Positions 28,795 through 37,247 of a stretch of 64,000 nt of DNA are shown here, piece after piece. How positions within the stretch are numbered: position 1 is the stretch's first letter; every line of letters starts with the position of its first letter. The translations under genes were made by a program, and so were the position numbers. A model generated the notes under the pieces. It did no database searches and had not been told where the DNA came from. It saw nothing but the letters and a program-made list of their open reading frames with translations. Origin of the DNA: Acidobacteriota bacterium (GTDB taxonomy: Bacteria > Acidobacteriota > Terriglobia > 20CM-2-55-15); the NCBI GenBank assembly GCA_022821145.1, contig JAJEEE010000031.1, forward strand, positions 1-64,000, written 5' to 3'.

Positions 28795-29580
28795 TCAGTC
28801 CAGCCGGACGACGCGGCCTTCGAGCTCGGGGCGCGGCGCCGGGTACCGTTCCATCACCAGCGGGTCGTGCCCCGGAATGACGTGCCCGGGCGAGTCGGCC
28901 AGCGCGTAGATCCGGCGGTATCCCTCCAGGACTTCGGAGATGTCGTAGGTGACCGGAAACGGAAGCCCGCGCTCGATGTTGGCGTACAGGTGCGACGCGT
29001 CCGACGCCAGGACCACCCGGCCGCGCCGCGTGTTCACGCCGACGACCTGCATGCCCATCGTGTGGCCGCCCACGTGGTGCACCGTCACGCCGGATGTGAC
29101 GGTGTCGTCGCCGTCGTGGAACACGACCCGGTTCCGGAACACGCGCCGCACCATCCGGACGACGTCCTCCTCGTCGAAGGGGAAGCGGGCGAACGCGTGC
29201 GTCATGGCGCGGCCCGTCGCGAACCGCATTTCCCGATCCTGCACGTGGTAACGGGCGTTGGGGAACATGTCGTGGTTGCCCGAGTGGTCGTAGTGCATGT
29301 GGGTGATGACGACATCCCCGACGGCGGTGGGATCCACGCCGATCGCGGCCAGGCCCTCGGCCGGGGACTGGAGGAACTCGCGGCCGCGCCGCTGGGCCAT
29401 CGCCCGGTCGAAGCCCGTGTCGACGACGAGCGCCTCATCGCCGGAGACCAGCGCCCAGACGAAGTAGTCCAGCGGCATCGGCGCGTTGTCGTGCGGGTCC
29501 CCGCCCAGCAGGTTCTCGCGCGCCGTCCGGTCGTGGTGCGCATAGCGCACGGCGTAGATCTCCCAGACCGTCTCGCTCAT
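28795..29580 (-). CDS. MBL-fold N-acyl-homoserine-lactonase-like hydrolase
   Basis: HMHYDHSGN metal motif; VVDTGF; VIPGHDP. Confidence 0.87.
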   Translation of the reverse strand: MSETVWEIYAVRYAHHDRTARENLLGGDPHDNAPMPLDYFVWALVSGDEALVVDTGFDRAMAQRRGREFLQSPAEGLAAIGVDPTAVGDVVITHMHYDHSGNHDMFPNARYHVQDREMRFATGRAMTHAFARFPFDEEDVVRMVRRVFRNRVVFHDGDDTVTSGVTVHHVGGHTMGMQVVGVNTRRGRVVLASDASHLYANIERGLPFPVTYDISEVLEGYRRIYALADSPGHVIPGHDPLVMERYPAPRPELEGRVVRLD

Positions 29581-29762
29581 CGCGCCGACGTTATACCACA
29601 CGCGAACCGCGGCGAACGAAGGTCCGGGAAGCCGCGTCAACGGCGGACTCCGAAGTCGCGGAATCGCGGGATTACGCGACCCCGCGCGGGGGCAAGTCAC
29701 TGATTCCGGTCGACGGCAATCGACATGCATGCCGGGGAGGCATGGTGTATTCGAATATCCGA

Positions 29763-29768
29763 TATAAT
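29763..29768 (+). promoter_or_regulatory. Candidate -10 box TATAAT
   Basis: Perfect TATAAT in an AT-rich dip (gtattcgaatatccgaTATAATcgg) upstream of 29786. Confidence 0.4.
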
Positions 29769-29785
29769 CGGCGCGGTGGCTTGAG

Positions 29786-30061
29786 ATGCCCCCGTCCGTG
29801 GAAGAGCGCGTGGCGTACCCGGAAGGGAAAGTGGAAGAGCATTCCCGGGGATTCGGCGAGATTCGGGAGATGCTGGTCCATCTGGACCAGAAGGTCGACC
29901 GGTTCCGCGCGGAGCTCGGTTCGCGCATCGACGCCCTGGACCAGCGATTGACTGCGCGGGTCGACGCGATGGACCGGAAGCTCTCCCGGCAATTCACCTG
30001 GTTGGTCGCGATGCAGATCGCGTTCATGCTGACCGTGGTCGGCGCCCTGATCCGGGGCTGA
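29786..30061 (+). CDS. Small coiled-coil protein with C-terminal TM helix
   Basis: EIREMLVHLDQKVDRFRAELGSRIDALDQRLTARVDAMDRKLSRQFTWLVAMQIAFMLTVVGALI. Confidence 0.75.
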   Translation: MPPSVEERVAYPEGKVEEHSRGFGEIREMLVHLDQKVDRFRAELGSRIDALDQRLTARVDAMDRKLSRQFTWLVAMQIAFMLTVVGALIRG

Positions 30062-30082
30062 GCGCGCGGATCCCGGCCGCCG

Positions 30083-30934
30083 ATGTCCACGGACCTCCGC
30101 GAATGGATCGGCCGGACCGAGACCCGGACAGACCGGATCACGCCCGCCCCGATGGCGGGCTTGTCGGCGACCCTGGACCGGGACGACCCGTATCCCGGGG
30201 CGGGTGACGCGCTCCCGCCGCTGTGGCACTGGCTGTATTTCCTTCCGCACGAGCCTCAGTCCGGCCTTGGACCGGAAGGCCATCCCGTTACCGGCGGGTT
30301 CCTCCCGCCTTCTCCGCTGCCGCGCCGCATGTGGGCGGGCGGCCGGCTGGAGTTCGCCGGCGCGCTGAGGGTCGGCGACGCGGTGACGCGCCGGTCGCGC
30401 ATCGTCGACGTCGTGGGAAAGGAAGGGCGCAGCGGGACGTTGCTGTTCGTCGTCGTCGAGCACGAGATTTCCAACGATGACGGCGTGGCGATCCGCGAGG
30501 AGCACGACATCGTCTACCGCGGCGCGGCGGGGGCGGGCGATCCGGCGCCGGCGGCGCGTTCCGCGCCGGACGGTGAGACCTGGACGCGGCGCATCGACCC
30601 GGACGACGTGCTGTTGTTCCGCTACTCCGCGCTGACGTTCAACGCGCACCGGATTCACTACGACCGCCGCTACGCGACCGAGACCGAGGGGTATCCCGGA
30701 CTGGTCGTCCACGGCCCGTTCATCGCCACGCTGCTACTCGACCTGCTGTGGCGGAAGCGGCCCGGCGCCGATGTGGCGGCGTTCCGTTTCCGGGCCGTCC
30801 GTCCGCTGTTCGACACGGGGCCGTTTTGGGTGTGCGGTAGCCCCGCCAATGACGACGGCTCGGCACGGCTCTGGGCGCGGGACGGGGAGCGCCGGCTGGC
30901 CATGGATGCGGAAGCGAGGCTTCGAGGTGCGTAG
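30083..30934 (+). CDS. MaoC-like / FAS1-like dehydratase (mesaconyl-CoA hydratase-like)
   Basis: PLWHWLYFLPHEPQSGLGPEGHPVTGGFLPPSPLPRRMWAGGRLEF...RYSALTFNAHRIHYDRRYATETEGYPGLVVHGPF hot-dog dehydratase. Confidence 0.87.
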   Translation: MSTDLREWIGRTETRTDRITPAPMAGLSATLDRDDPYPGAGDALPPLWHWLYFLPHEPQSGLGPEGHPVTGGFLPPSPLPRRMWAGGRLEFAGALRVGDAVTRRSRIVDVVGKEGRSGTLLFVVVEHEISNDDGVAIREEHDIVYRGAAGAGDPAPAARSAPDGETWTRRIDPDDVLLFRYSALTFNAHRIHYDRRYATETEGYPGLVVHGPFIATLLLDLLWRKRPGADVAAFRFRAVRPLFDTGPFWVCGSPANDDGSARLWARDGERRLAMDAEARLRGA

Positions 30935-30988
30935 ATACGGGACGCAGTCGTGGGCGCGATTCGGCGGGTTCCAAGTCAGCGAACATGT

Positions 30989-31276
30989 TTACCGATACGC
31001 GTCCTTACGGTTGCGGAACGAGTGGAGTATTACATCGCTGCTTGCTACATCGTATCGGACGCGGTAATCGCCGAATCGGATGCGCCACTGGCCGTCGCCG
31101 TGCACAACGCCTGCGAGCTTCTTTATCTTGTGCTGGCCGGAGAGATTGTGCGGGTCGGACCGGAGCACGACGACGAGTTCTTCGAGCACTGTCGCAAGTT
31201 CCGGTGCACGGCGGATCGCCTTGCGGGCCTGGCGGTCGAATGCCGGGGTCGTGAGAACGCGGAAGGGTTCGGCCAC
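30989..31276 (-). CDS. RelE/ParE family toxin
   Basis: FRVLTTPAFDRQARKAIRRAP...IKKLAGVVHGDGQWRIRFGDYRVRYDV. Confidence 0.9.
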   Translation of the reverse strand: MAEPFRVLTTPAFDRQARKAIRRAPELATVLEELVVVLRSDPHNLSGQHKIKKLAGVVHGDGQWRIRFGDYRVRYDVASSDVILHSFRNRKDAYR

Positions 31277-31287
31277 TCCGAATCGCG

Positions 31288-31581
31288 TCAGCGCTTGGAG
31301 GCCTTGAGCGCGGCGATCAGATGTCCGGCTTCCTCGGAGTTCCCGGCGCGGTGTTGCCGGGCGCTCTCGCGAATCTGTCGCTTGACGGCTGGATCGCGCA
31401 GTTCGAGGTAATCCTCGAGCTCATCGATGTCGATGATTCCGGCAACCGGAACGCCGTCTTTCTCCAGCACGAAATACTCCTTGTTCACGTGCGCGCGGCG
31501 CACGACCTGACCCAGGTTGATACGGGCCTGGGTCATGGGAATTCGCTGGATCACGATAGGTTCGTTGGCTCTCTTGCTCAC
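31288..31581 (-). CDS. Phd/YefM-type antitoxin
   Basis: GTG start 6 nt after GGGGAG; PMTQARINLGQVVRRAHVNKEYFVLEKDGVPVAGIIDIDELEDYLE; directly upstream of the RelE toxin. The track extends this frame to 32511, which would overlap the ABC permease. Confidence 0.85.
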   Translation of the reverse strand: MSKRANEPIVIQRIPMTQARINLGQVVRRAHVNKEYFVLEKDGVPVAGIIDIDELEDYLELRDPAVKRQIRESARQHRAGNSEEAGHLIAALKASKR

Positions 31582-31742
31582 GACGATCTCCCCGGCGAAG
31601 ACTTCGACACGGGCCGATGTCGAACATTCTACCGGACTGAATCGGGCACGGCTCGCCGGTTGCAGGAATTGTGGAACTTCGGTCCGGACTTGCGAGCGCC
31701 GGCCGGCCCATCTGGGCACGTGACGAAGCGCACGCCAAGCCC

Positions 31743-32615
31743 CTACGCCTGCATCCCCCAGCGCCGCACCGTGCGGTTCTCGATCGACTTGAAGATGAGG
31801 TTCTCCACGAGCAGGCCGAACAGGATGACCGTCAGCAGGCCCGCGAAGACGTTGGCCGTGTTGAGCTGGTTCCGGTGGTTGTAGATGAACCAGCCCAGGC
31901 CGCCCGATCCGCCCGTGGTGCCGAAGACCAGCTCCGCGGCGATCAGCGTCCGCCAGGCGAAGGCCCAACCCACCTTCAGGCCCGTCAGGATGCTCGGGAA
32001 CGCCCCCGGCAGCAGGATGCGCCGGATGTAGCCGAACGCCGAAAGGCCGTAGTTCAGTCCCACCATGCGAAGGGTCGGGCTGACGGTGCGGCATCCCGCG
32101 TGCGCGTTCAGCGCGACGGCCCACAGCACGGCATGGATCAGGACGAAGATGATGGCGTTCTCGCCGATCCCGAACCAGATCAGGGCCAGGGGCAGCATGG
32201 CGATCGACGGAAGGGGATTGAACATCGACGCCACGGTCTCGAGGAAGTCGGCGCCGATGCGGGTAACGCTGGCCAGCGAGGTCAGGATGGCCGCCAGGAC
32301 GAGTCCGGCCGCGTATCCCTTCAGCAGGAGCTGGATCGTGAAGGCCGCCGCGCCGGGCAGCTCGCCCGATGCGATCGACGACGCCAGCGCGCCGACGGCC
32401 GCCGAGAACGTGGGAAACAGCAGCGCGTCGTCGAGCCAGCGCCCGTAGCCTTCCCACACTACGGCCAGCACGGCCAGCAGCGTGATCTTCCGCGCCGTCG
32501 CGCTGTCCCAATAGCGGCGCCAGCCGCCCACGGGCCGCGGCGCCACCTCGCCGACGGTGTCGGTGATCTCGTAGAAAAGCTCGGGGCGTTCGGGTGCGCC
32601 GGCGGTTTCAGCCAT
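31743..32615 (-). CDS. ABC transporter permease (NitT/TauT/SsuC type)
   Basis: LASVTRIGADFLETVASMFNPLPSIAMLPLALIWFGIGENAIIFVLIHAVLWAVALN. Confidence 0.92.
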   Translation of the reverse strand: MAETAGAPERPELFYEITDTVGEVAPRPVGGWRRYWDSATARKITLLAVLAVVWEGYGRWLDDALLFPTFSAAVGALASSIASGELPGAAAFTIQLLLKGYAAGLVLAAILTSLASVTRIGADFLETVASMFNPLPSIAMLPLALIWFGIGENAIIFVLIHAVLWAVALNAHAGCRTVSPTLRMVGLNYGLSAFGYIRRILLPGAFPSILTGLKVGWAFAWRTLIAAELVFGTTGGSGGLGWFIYNHRNQLNTANVFAGLLTVILFGLLVENLIFKSIENRTVRRWGMQA

Positions 32616-33384
32616 CGGAGGGGTCTCCTTCCGCCTCGTCCCCGAACAGCAGCGCGTGGATGCGGTCGGAGAGCGAGCCGCCCCGGGGGTCGGAGTCGGT
32701 CCCGGAGCTGTTGATCTCGGCTTTCACGCGGCCCGGGTGGGCGCTGAGCAGCAGGATGCGGTTGCCGATGCGGACGGCTTCGTCTATGGAGTGGGTGACG
32801 AACAGGACCGTGAACCGGGTCTCCTCCCACAGCTCGAGCAGGTCTTCCTGCATCCGGGACCGGGTCAAGGCGTCGAGCGCGGCGAACGGCTCGTCCATCA
32901 ACAGGATGTCGGGTTCCATGGCCATTCCCCGCGCGATGGCCACCCGCTGCTTCATGCCGCCAGAGAGCGTGTGCGGATAGCGGTCGGCGAAGGGGGTGAG
33001 GTTGACCTTGCCGATGTAGTGCATGGCCCGGTCGACGGCCTCCTTTCCCGCGAGCGTGCCGCTCGACGTCAGCGCGAACGTGACGTTCTCCCGGACGGTC
33101 TTCCACGGCAGCAACTGGTCGAATTCCTGGAACACGAAAGCGCGGTCCGGTCCGGGTCCGTCGATGGGCCGGCCGCGAAGCAGGATCCGTCCCTCGACCG
33201 GCGTGACGAAACCGCCGACGGCTTTCAGGATCGTGGACTTGCCGCAGCCCGAAGGGCCGAGGATCACGAAGCGGTCCGATCGGAGAACCTGGAAGCCCAC
33301 GCGGTAGGTGGCCGTCGTCAGGTGTTGCTGGGTCGGGTATTGGAGCGTGACGCCGTCGACCTCCAGGAGCGGGCCCGTCGTCAT
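32608..33384 (-). CDS. ABC transporter ATP-binding protein (NitT/TauT/SsuB type)
   Basis: Walker A GPSGCGKST, signature LSGGMKQR, Walker B ILLMDEPF; overlaps the permease by 8 bp. Confidence 0.95.
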   Translation of the reverse strand: MTTGPLLEVDGVTLQYPTQQHLTTATYRVGFQVLRSDRFVILGPSGCGKSTILKAVGGFVTPVEGRILLRGRPIDGPGPDRAFVFQEFDQLLPWKTVRENVTFALTSSGTLAGKEAVDRAMHYIGKVNLTPFADRYPHTLSGGMKQRVAIARGMAMEPDILLMDEPFAALDALTRSRMQEDLLELWEETRFTVLFVTHSIDEAVRIGNRILLLSAHPGRVKAEINSSGTDSDPRGGSLSDRIHALLFGDEAEGDPSDG

Positions 33385-33388
33385 CGCT

Positions 33389-34390
33389 TCAGCTTCCGTC
33401 GGCGTCGTGGATCTCGGGGAAGAACAGCTCGCGCCACGAGGCGGGCCGTCGGGCGATCGTGCCGATGCGGGCCATGAAGTCGGCGTAGCGGGTGACGTTC
33501 TCCGGCGTGGTGGTGAAGCGGATGTCCGGGTCTTCGAGGACCGCGGCGATGTCGTCCACGGTGAAGCCGCCGGGGCTTCGCGCCAGCAGCAGCTCGGCGG
33601 CGGCCCGCGTGTCCTGGCGGATCGCGGCGTTGGCCTCTTCCAGGGCCGCGATCACCGCGGCGTGGACGGCGGGGTTCTCGTCCCGGTACCGCGCGGTCGT
33701 CGACAGCATCGTGAACGTCGTCGATCCGCCCATGACGTCGCGGGTGGTCATGATGGTCCGGATCCCCGGGTCCTGGATCTCGCGCTGGTGGAACGGCGGA
33801 GAGGTGAAGTGGGCGTTGACGCCCCCCGCGCGCGCGAGCATCGCCACGACGCAGTCGGGATGCGTCATGGAGACCGTGAACGGGTCGAAGCGCTCGAACT
33901 GCTCCACGCCGTAGTTCTCGGCCGCGTACATCTGCATGATGATGGCCGGAATCGAAACCTTGATCGCCGTGAGGGCGATCTTGTCCTGTTCGGTGAAGTC
34001 GTCGAGCGATTCCAGGTGCGCGGCGTGCGTGTTCAGGTACATCGGCAGCGAGGTCATCGCCGCCACGCCCCGCACCTGGACCGAGTCGCGCGTCCGGTCC
34101 CAGAGCGTGAGGAACGCCGGTGGCCCCGCCGAGACGAAGTCCGCCGACCCGGACAACAGCGCGTCGTTGACGATGGCCGGGCCGCCCAGGTCGATCCACC
34201 GGACGTCCAGATCGGGGACGCCGGCCTCGGCGGCGTGCTTCTCGATGAGGCCGCGCTCTTCCATCACCAGCAGCGGCAGGAAGCCGACGCCCCCGGCGCC
34301 CCGGGTCAGGCGCACCTGGTTGGCGTCGCCCGAGCCCCCGCAGCCGGAAGTCAGACCGATCGACAGCAGGACGAATGCGAGTTTCTTCAT
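33389..34390 (-). CDS. ABC transporter substrate-binding lipoprotein (NitT/TauT type)
   Basis: MKKLAFVLLSIGLTSGCGG lipobox; GLIEKHAAEAG...DLGGPAIVNDALLSGSADF; 4-bp gap to the ATPase. Confidence 0.87.
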   Translation of the reverse strand: MKKLAFVLLSIGLTSGCGGSGDANQVRLTRGAGGVGFLPLLVMEERGLIEKHAAEAGVPDLDVRWIDLGGPAIVNDALLSGSADFVSAGPPAFLTLWDRTRDSVQVRGVAAMTSLPMYLNTHAAHLESLDDFTEQDKIALTAIKVSIPAIIMQMYAAENYGVEQFERFDPFTVSMTHPDCVVAMLARAGGVNAHFTSPPFHQREIQDPGIRTIMTTRDVMGGSTTFTMLSTTARYRDENPAVHAAVIAALEEANAAIRQDTRAAAELLLARSPGGFTVDDIAAVLEDPDIRFTTTPENVTRYADFMARIGTIARRPASWRELFFPEIHDADGS

Positions 34391-34449
34391 GGATCGCGGC
34401 CTCGGTGACGTTAGCAAAATATATGCTGAATTGCCATGGGGCCGGCACC

Positions 34450-34455
34450 TATACT
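34450..34455 (+). promoter_or_regulatory. Candidate -10 TATACT in a divergent promoter region
   Basis: TATACT upstream of 34493; AT-rich ttagcaaaatatatgc offers a minus-strand TATATT for the ABC operon. Confidence 0.35.
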
Positions 34456-34492
34456 GGGGCCGTAAATTCCAGTCGTCAAAGGAACTTAACTC

Positions 34493-35353
34493 ATGAAGAC
34501 GGCAGCCGTACTGGCATGGGTCGCCGTCGTGCTGGCCGCATCCGGCGGCCTGGCGCAGGACGACGCCGACGCGGAAGACTGGACGCCCCTGTTCAACGGG
34601 CGGGATCTGGGCGCGTGGACCGTCAAGATTCGCGGGTACGAGGCTGGCGACAACTTCGGCGGCACGTTCCGCGTCGAGGACGGGTTGTTGACGGTCGGCT
34701 ACGACGCGTACGCGGCGTTCGACGACCGGTTCGGCCACATTTTCTTCCGGGAGCCGTACTCGCACTACCGGCTGATCGTCGAGTACCGGTTCACGGGCGA
34801 GTCCGTGCCCGGCGCGCCGGAGTGGGCGCGGCGCAACAGCGGCGTCATGCTGCACTCGCAGGCCCCGGAAACGATGCCCGCGGCCCAGAACTTTCCGGTT
34901 TCGGTCGAGGTGCAGTTCCTGGGCGGGTTCGGCGACGGACAACCCCGCTCCACCGCGAACATGTGCTCGCCAGGGACCCACATCGTCTACCAGGGCCGGT
35001 TCACGTCGACGCACTGCATCGAATCCGCGTCGGAGACCTACGACGGCGACCAGTGGGTGACGGTGGAGGTCCTGGTGCTGGGCAACGAACGGTTCGTCCA
35101 CTTCGTCAACGGGGACCCCGTCATGGAGTACGGGGGAACGACCGTCGGCGGCGGGGCCGTCGCAGGCCACCGGCCGGAGGCGAAGCCGGACGGCCACGCG
35201 TTGTCGGACGGCTACATCGCGCTCCAGAGCGAGGGGCACCCCATCGAGTTCCGCCGCGTCGAGTTGCTGAACCTGGAGGGCTGCATGGACCCGGCCGCCA
35301 CGAATTTCAGGTCGTACTACGTCGAGGCCGATCCCGAGGCTTGCCGGTACTGA
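34493..35353 (+). CDS. Secreted 3-keto-disaccharide hydrolase family (DUF1080) protein
   Basis: DWTPLFNGRDLGAWTVKIRGYEAGDNFGGTFRVEDGLLTVGY...HYRLIVEYRFTGE...NSGVMLHSQ...IALQSEGHPIEFRRVELLNL. Confidence 0.9.
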   Translation: MKTAAVLAWVAVVLAASGGLAQDDADAEDWTPLFNGRDLGAWTVKIRGYEAGDNFGGTFRVEDGLLTVGYDAYAAFDDRFGHIFFREPYSHYRLIVEYRFTGESVPGAPEWARRNSGVMLHSQAPETMPAAQNFPVSVEVQFLGGFGDGQPRSTANMCSPGTHIVYQGRFTSTHCIESASETYDGDQWVTVEVLVLGNERFVHFVNGDPVMEYGGTTVGGGAVAGHRPEAKPDGHALSDGYIALQSEGHPIEFRRVELLNLEGCMDPAATNFRSYYVEADPEACRY

Positions 35354-35516
35354 GGCCGACGACTACGGCGCCGCGCAGCTCGCCGCCTGGTGGACACGGC
35401 GCAGCCCATCCGACCGACACGCCGCGCAGGCCGGAATCCGTCCACTGCTGTTCGAGTTATTCTCGGGCCGTTACGAAAAAGGGGTCGCTGCCGGTTGCAT
35501 CGAAGCTGAGTCTCGC

Positions 35517-37247
35517 TCAGGGTCCCTCGGCCAGAACCACCTCCGGTGCGATCCGGACCGCGTCCCCTTCGCGGATCTCCACGCGTGCGCCCTCGGATTC
35601 GATGCGGGCCCGGAGAACGGGGTCGAAATAGCCGTAGGGTTCGAGGCGCTCGAATGCCAGGATGCGGTACGCTCCCGGAGCGACGGCGCTCACGTGGAAA
35701 TACCCGGACTCGTCGGCGGTCACGGACCGGAATAGACGGGGGCTGTCGCGGTCCGGCCCCTCCGGGACGAGCACGATCCGGGCGTCGAAGTACGGCCCGT
35801 CGGCGTCGGCCACGATGCCCTCGACCGTGGCGCCATCACTTCCGAGGAGAATGTCCAGGCGCGTTCCCGGCTCCAGCACGTCGATGACGTCGCCGATGAC
35901 GGTCCGGTTGTCGAAGGTCATCCGCTTCACGTAATACGCATCGAGGTACGGCGCGTCGGCGCCGGCATAGGCGCGCACATCGACGCGGTAGCGTCCCGGT
36001 CGCACGCCTGCCGTCTCCCGGACCACCCGGACGCCGTGCTCGTTTTCCATCGGCCGGGTCCCGTGAGTCGACGTCCCGCGATCCAACCCGACGAGCTGGA
36101 CGGGCAGGCTGGACAAGTCGACCGCCGGATCGGCTTCGTCGAGCACCACGCGAATGGAAAACGATACACTCTCGGCATTCGAGATCGTCCCGGCGCTGTC
36201 AGCGAGGACGGGAAGCGTAACCTCCAAGTCTTCGCCGAAGACTTCGACCGGAAGGCTGGAGACTTGGACCGAAAGCGCAGATCGACCCGGTAGTAGCATC
36301 AGTTCGTACGAGCCGGGAGCGATATCGGGAAAGACGAACGACCCGTCGTCGCCGGTCTCCACCATTCGCGCCATTCCCGGCCCGGCCAATTCGGCGGGTA
36401 TGAGACCCACGCTGGCGCGTGTCTCCAGGGCCATTCCGACCAATCGTCCCCTGATCGACGCCGTTCGAGCCTCCGCCGCGCGGATGTCGACGCCGCTCCG
36501 AACCTGGCCGGCCCCGACCTCCACGCGAACCGCCTCCTCGCGGTCGAGAACCCCGGGATAGAACACCGGGGCATGCAGGCCCGACGGCGCGATATTCGGG
36601 TAGGTTCCCGGGCGGGTCACCAGCGTTCCGGGAACGTCGACGCTGATCAAGTATGCGTCCGGATCCAGTCCGAATAGACGGTATTCGCCGAGATCGTCGG
36701 TCCGGCCGGACTGGGCTCGCTCCAACCGGCGCGAACCGTCTTCGGAGTAGCGTTCACGCCACGCCTCCACGATCATCGCCGGGAGCGGCTCCGCGGCGCT
36801 GTCCCGGACACGTCCGGAGATCGTCGCCGCGCGAGTCAGGAGAAAACGGAGTTCGGTTTCCTCCCCCGCGGACAAGCGGACGACCGTCCCGGAGCCGCCG
36901 ATGTGCCGTGCCCCGTACGGCTGTCGTACGAATCCGGCGGCGCGCGCGACCACCCGATACCCGCCGGGCCGGTATCCCTCCAACCGGAATCGCCCGGCCG
37001 TGTCGGACCGCACTGTGCCGAGCGTCGATTCCGGATCGTCGAGAGGATGCACTTCGACGAGGGCGTTCGCCACGGGTTCGCCGCTGTCGCGGGACTGGAC
37101 CGTTCCCGTGATCACGGCGAGTACCGTAGGGTCCTGAGCGTGAGCGGCCGGCCCGACGAACACGCCCGGGCCGGCGATGGATACCATGCACACGACCCCG
37201 AACCGAAGGCGCAGCGCGGTCGTTCTCGCCGAGCGCGCGCCCGTCAT
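35517..37247 (-). CDS. Exported carboxypeptidase-regulatory-like domain protein
   Basis: VITGTVQSRDSGEPVANALVEVHPLDDPESTLGTVRSDTAGRFRLEGYRPGGYRVVARAAGFV; several repeats. Confidence 0.85.
   Translation of the reverse strand: MTGARSARTTALRLRFGVVCMVSIAGPGVFVGPAAHAQDPTVLAVITGTVQSRDSGEPVANALVEVHPLDDPESTLGTVRSDTAGRFRLEGYRPGGYRVVARAAGFVRQPYGARHIGGSGTVVRLSAGEETELRFLLTRAATISGRVRDSAAEPLPAMIVEAWRERYSEDGSRRLERAQSGRTDDLGEYRLFGLDPDAYLISVDVPGTLVTRPGTYPNIAPSGLHAPVFYPGVLDREEAVRVEVGAGQVRSGVDIRAAEARTASIRGRLVGMALETRASVGLIPAELAGPGMARMVETGDDGSFVFPDIAPGSYELMLLPGRSALSVQVSSLPVEVFGEDLEVTLPVLADSAGTISNAESVSFSIRVVLDEADPAVDLSSLPVQLVGLDRGTSTHGTRPMENEHGVRVVRETAGVRPGRYRVDVRAYAGADAPYLDAYYVKRMTFDNRTVIGDVIDVLEPGTRLDILLGSDGATVEGIVADADGPYFDARIVLVPEGPDRDSPRLFRSVTADESGYFHVSAVAPGAYRILAFERLEPYGYFDPVLRARIESEGARVEIREGDAVRIAPEVVLAEGP

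Noticed and set aside
31288-32511. 407-aa minus ORF containing the antitoxin
   Set aside because: Upstream portion is an out-of-frame reading of the ABC permease; the antitoxin starts at the GTG at 31581.
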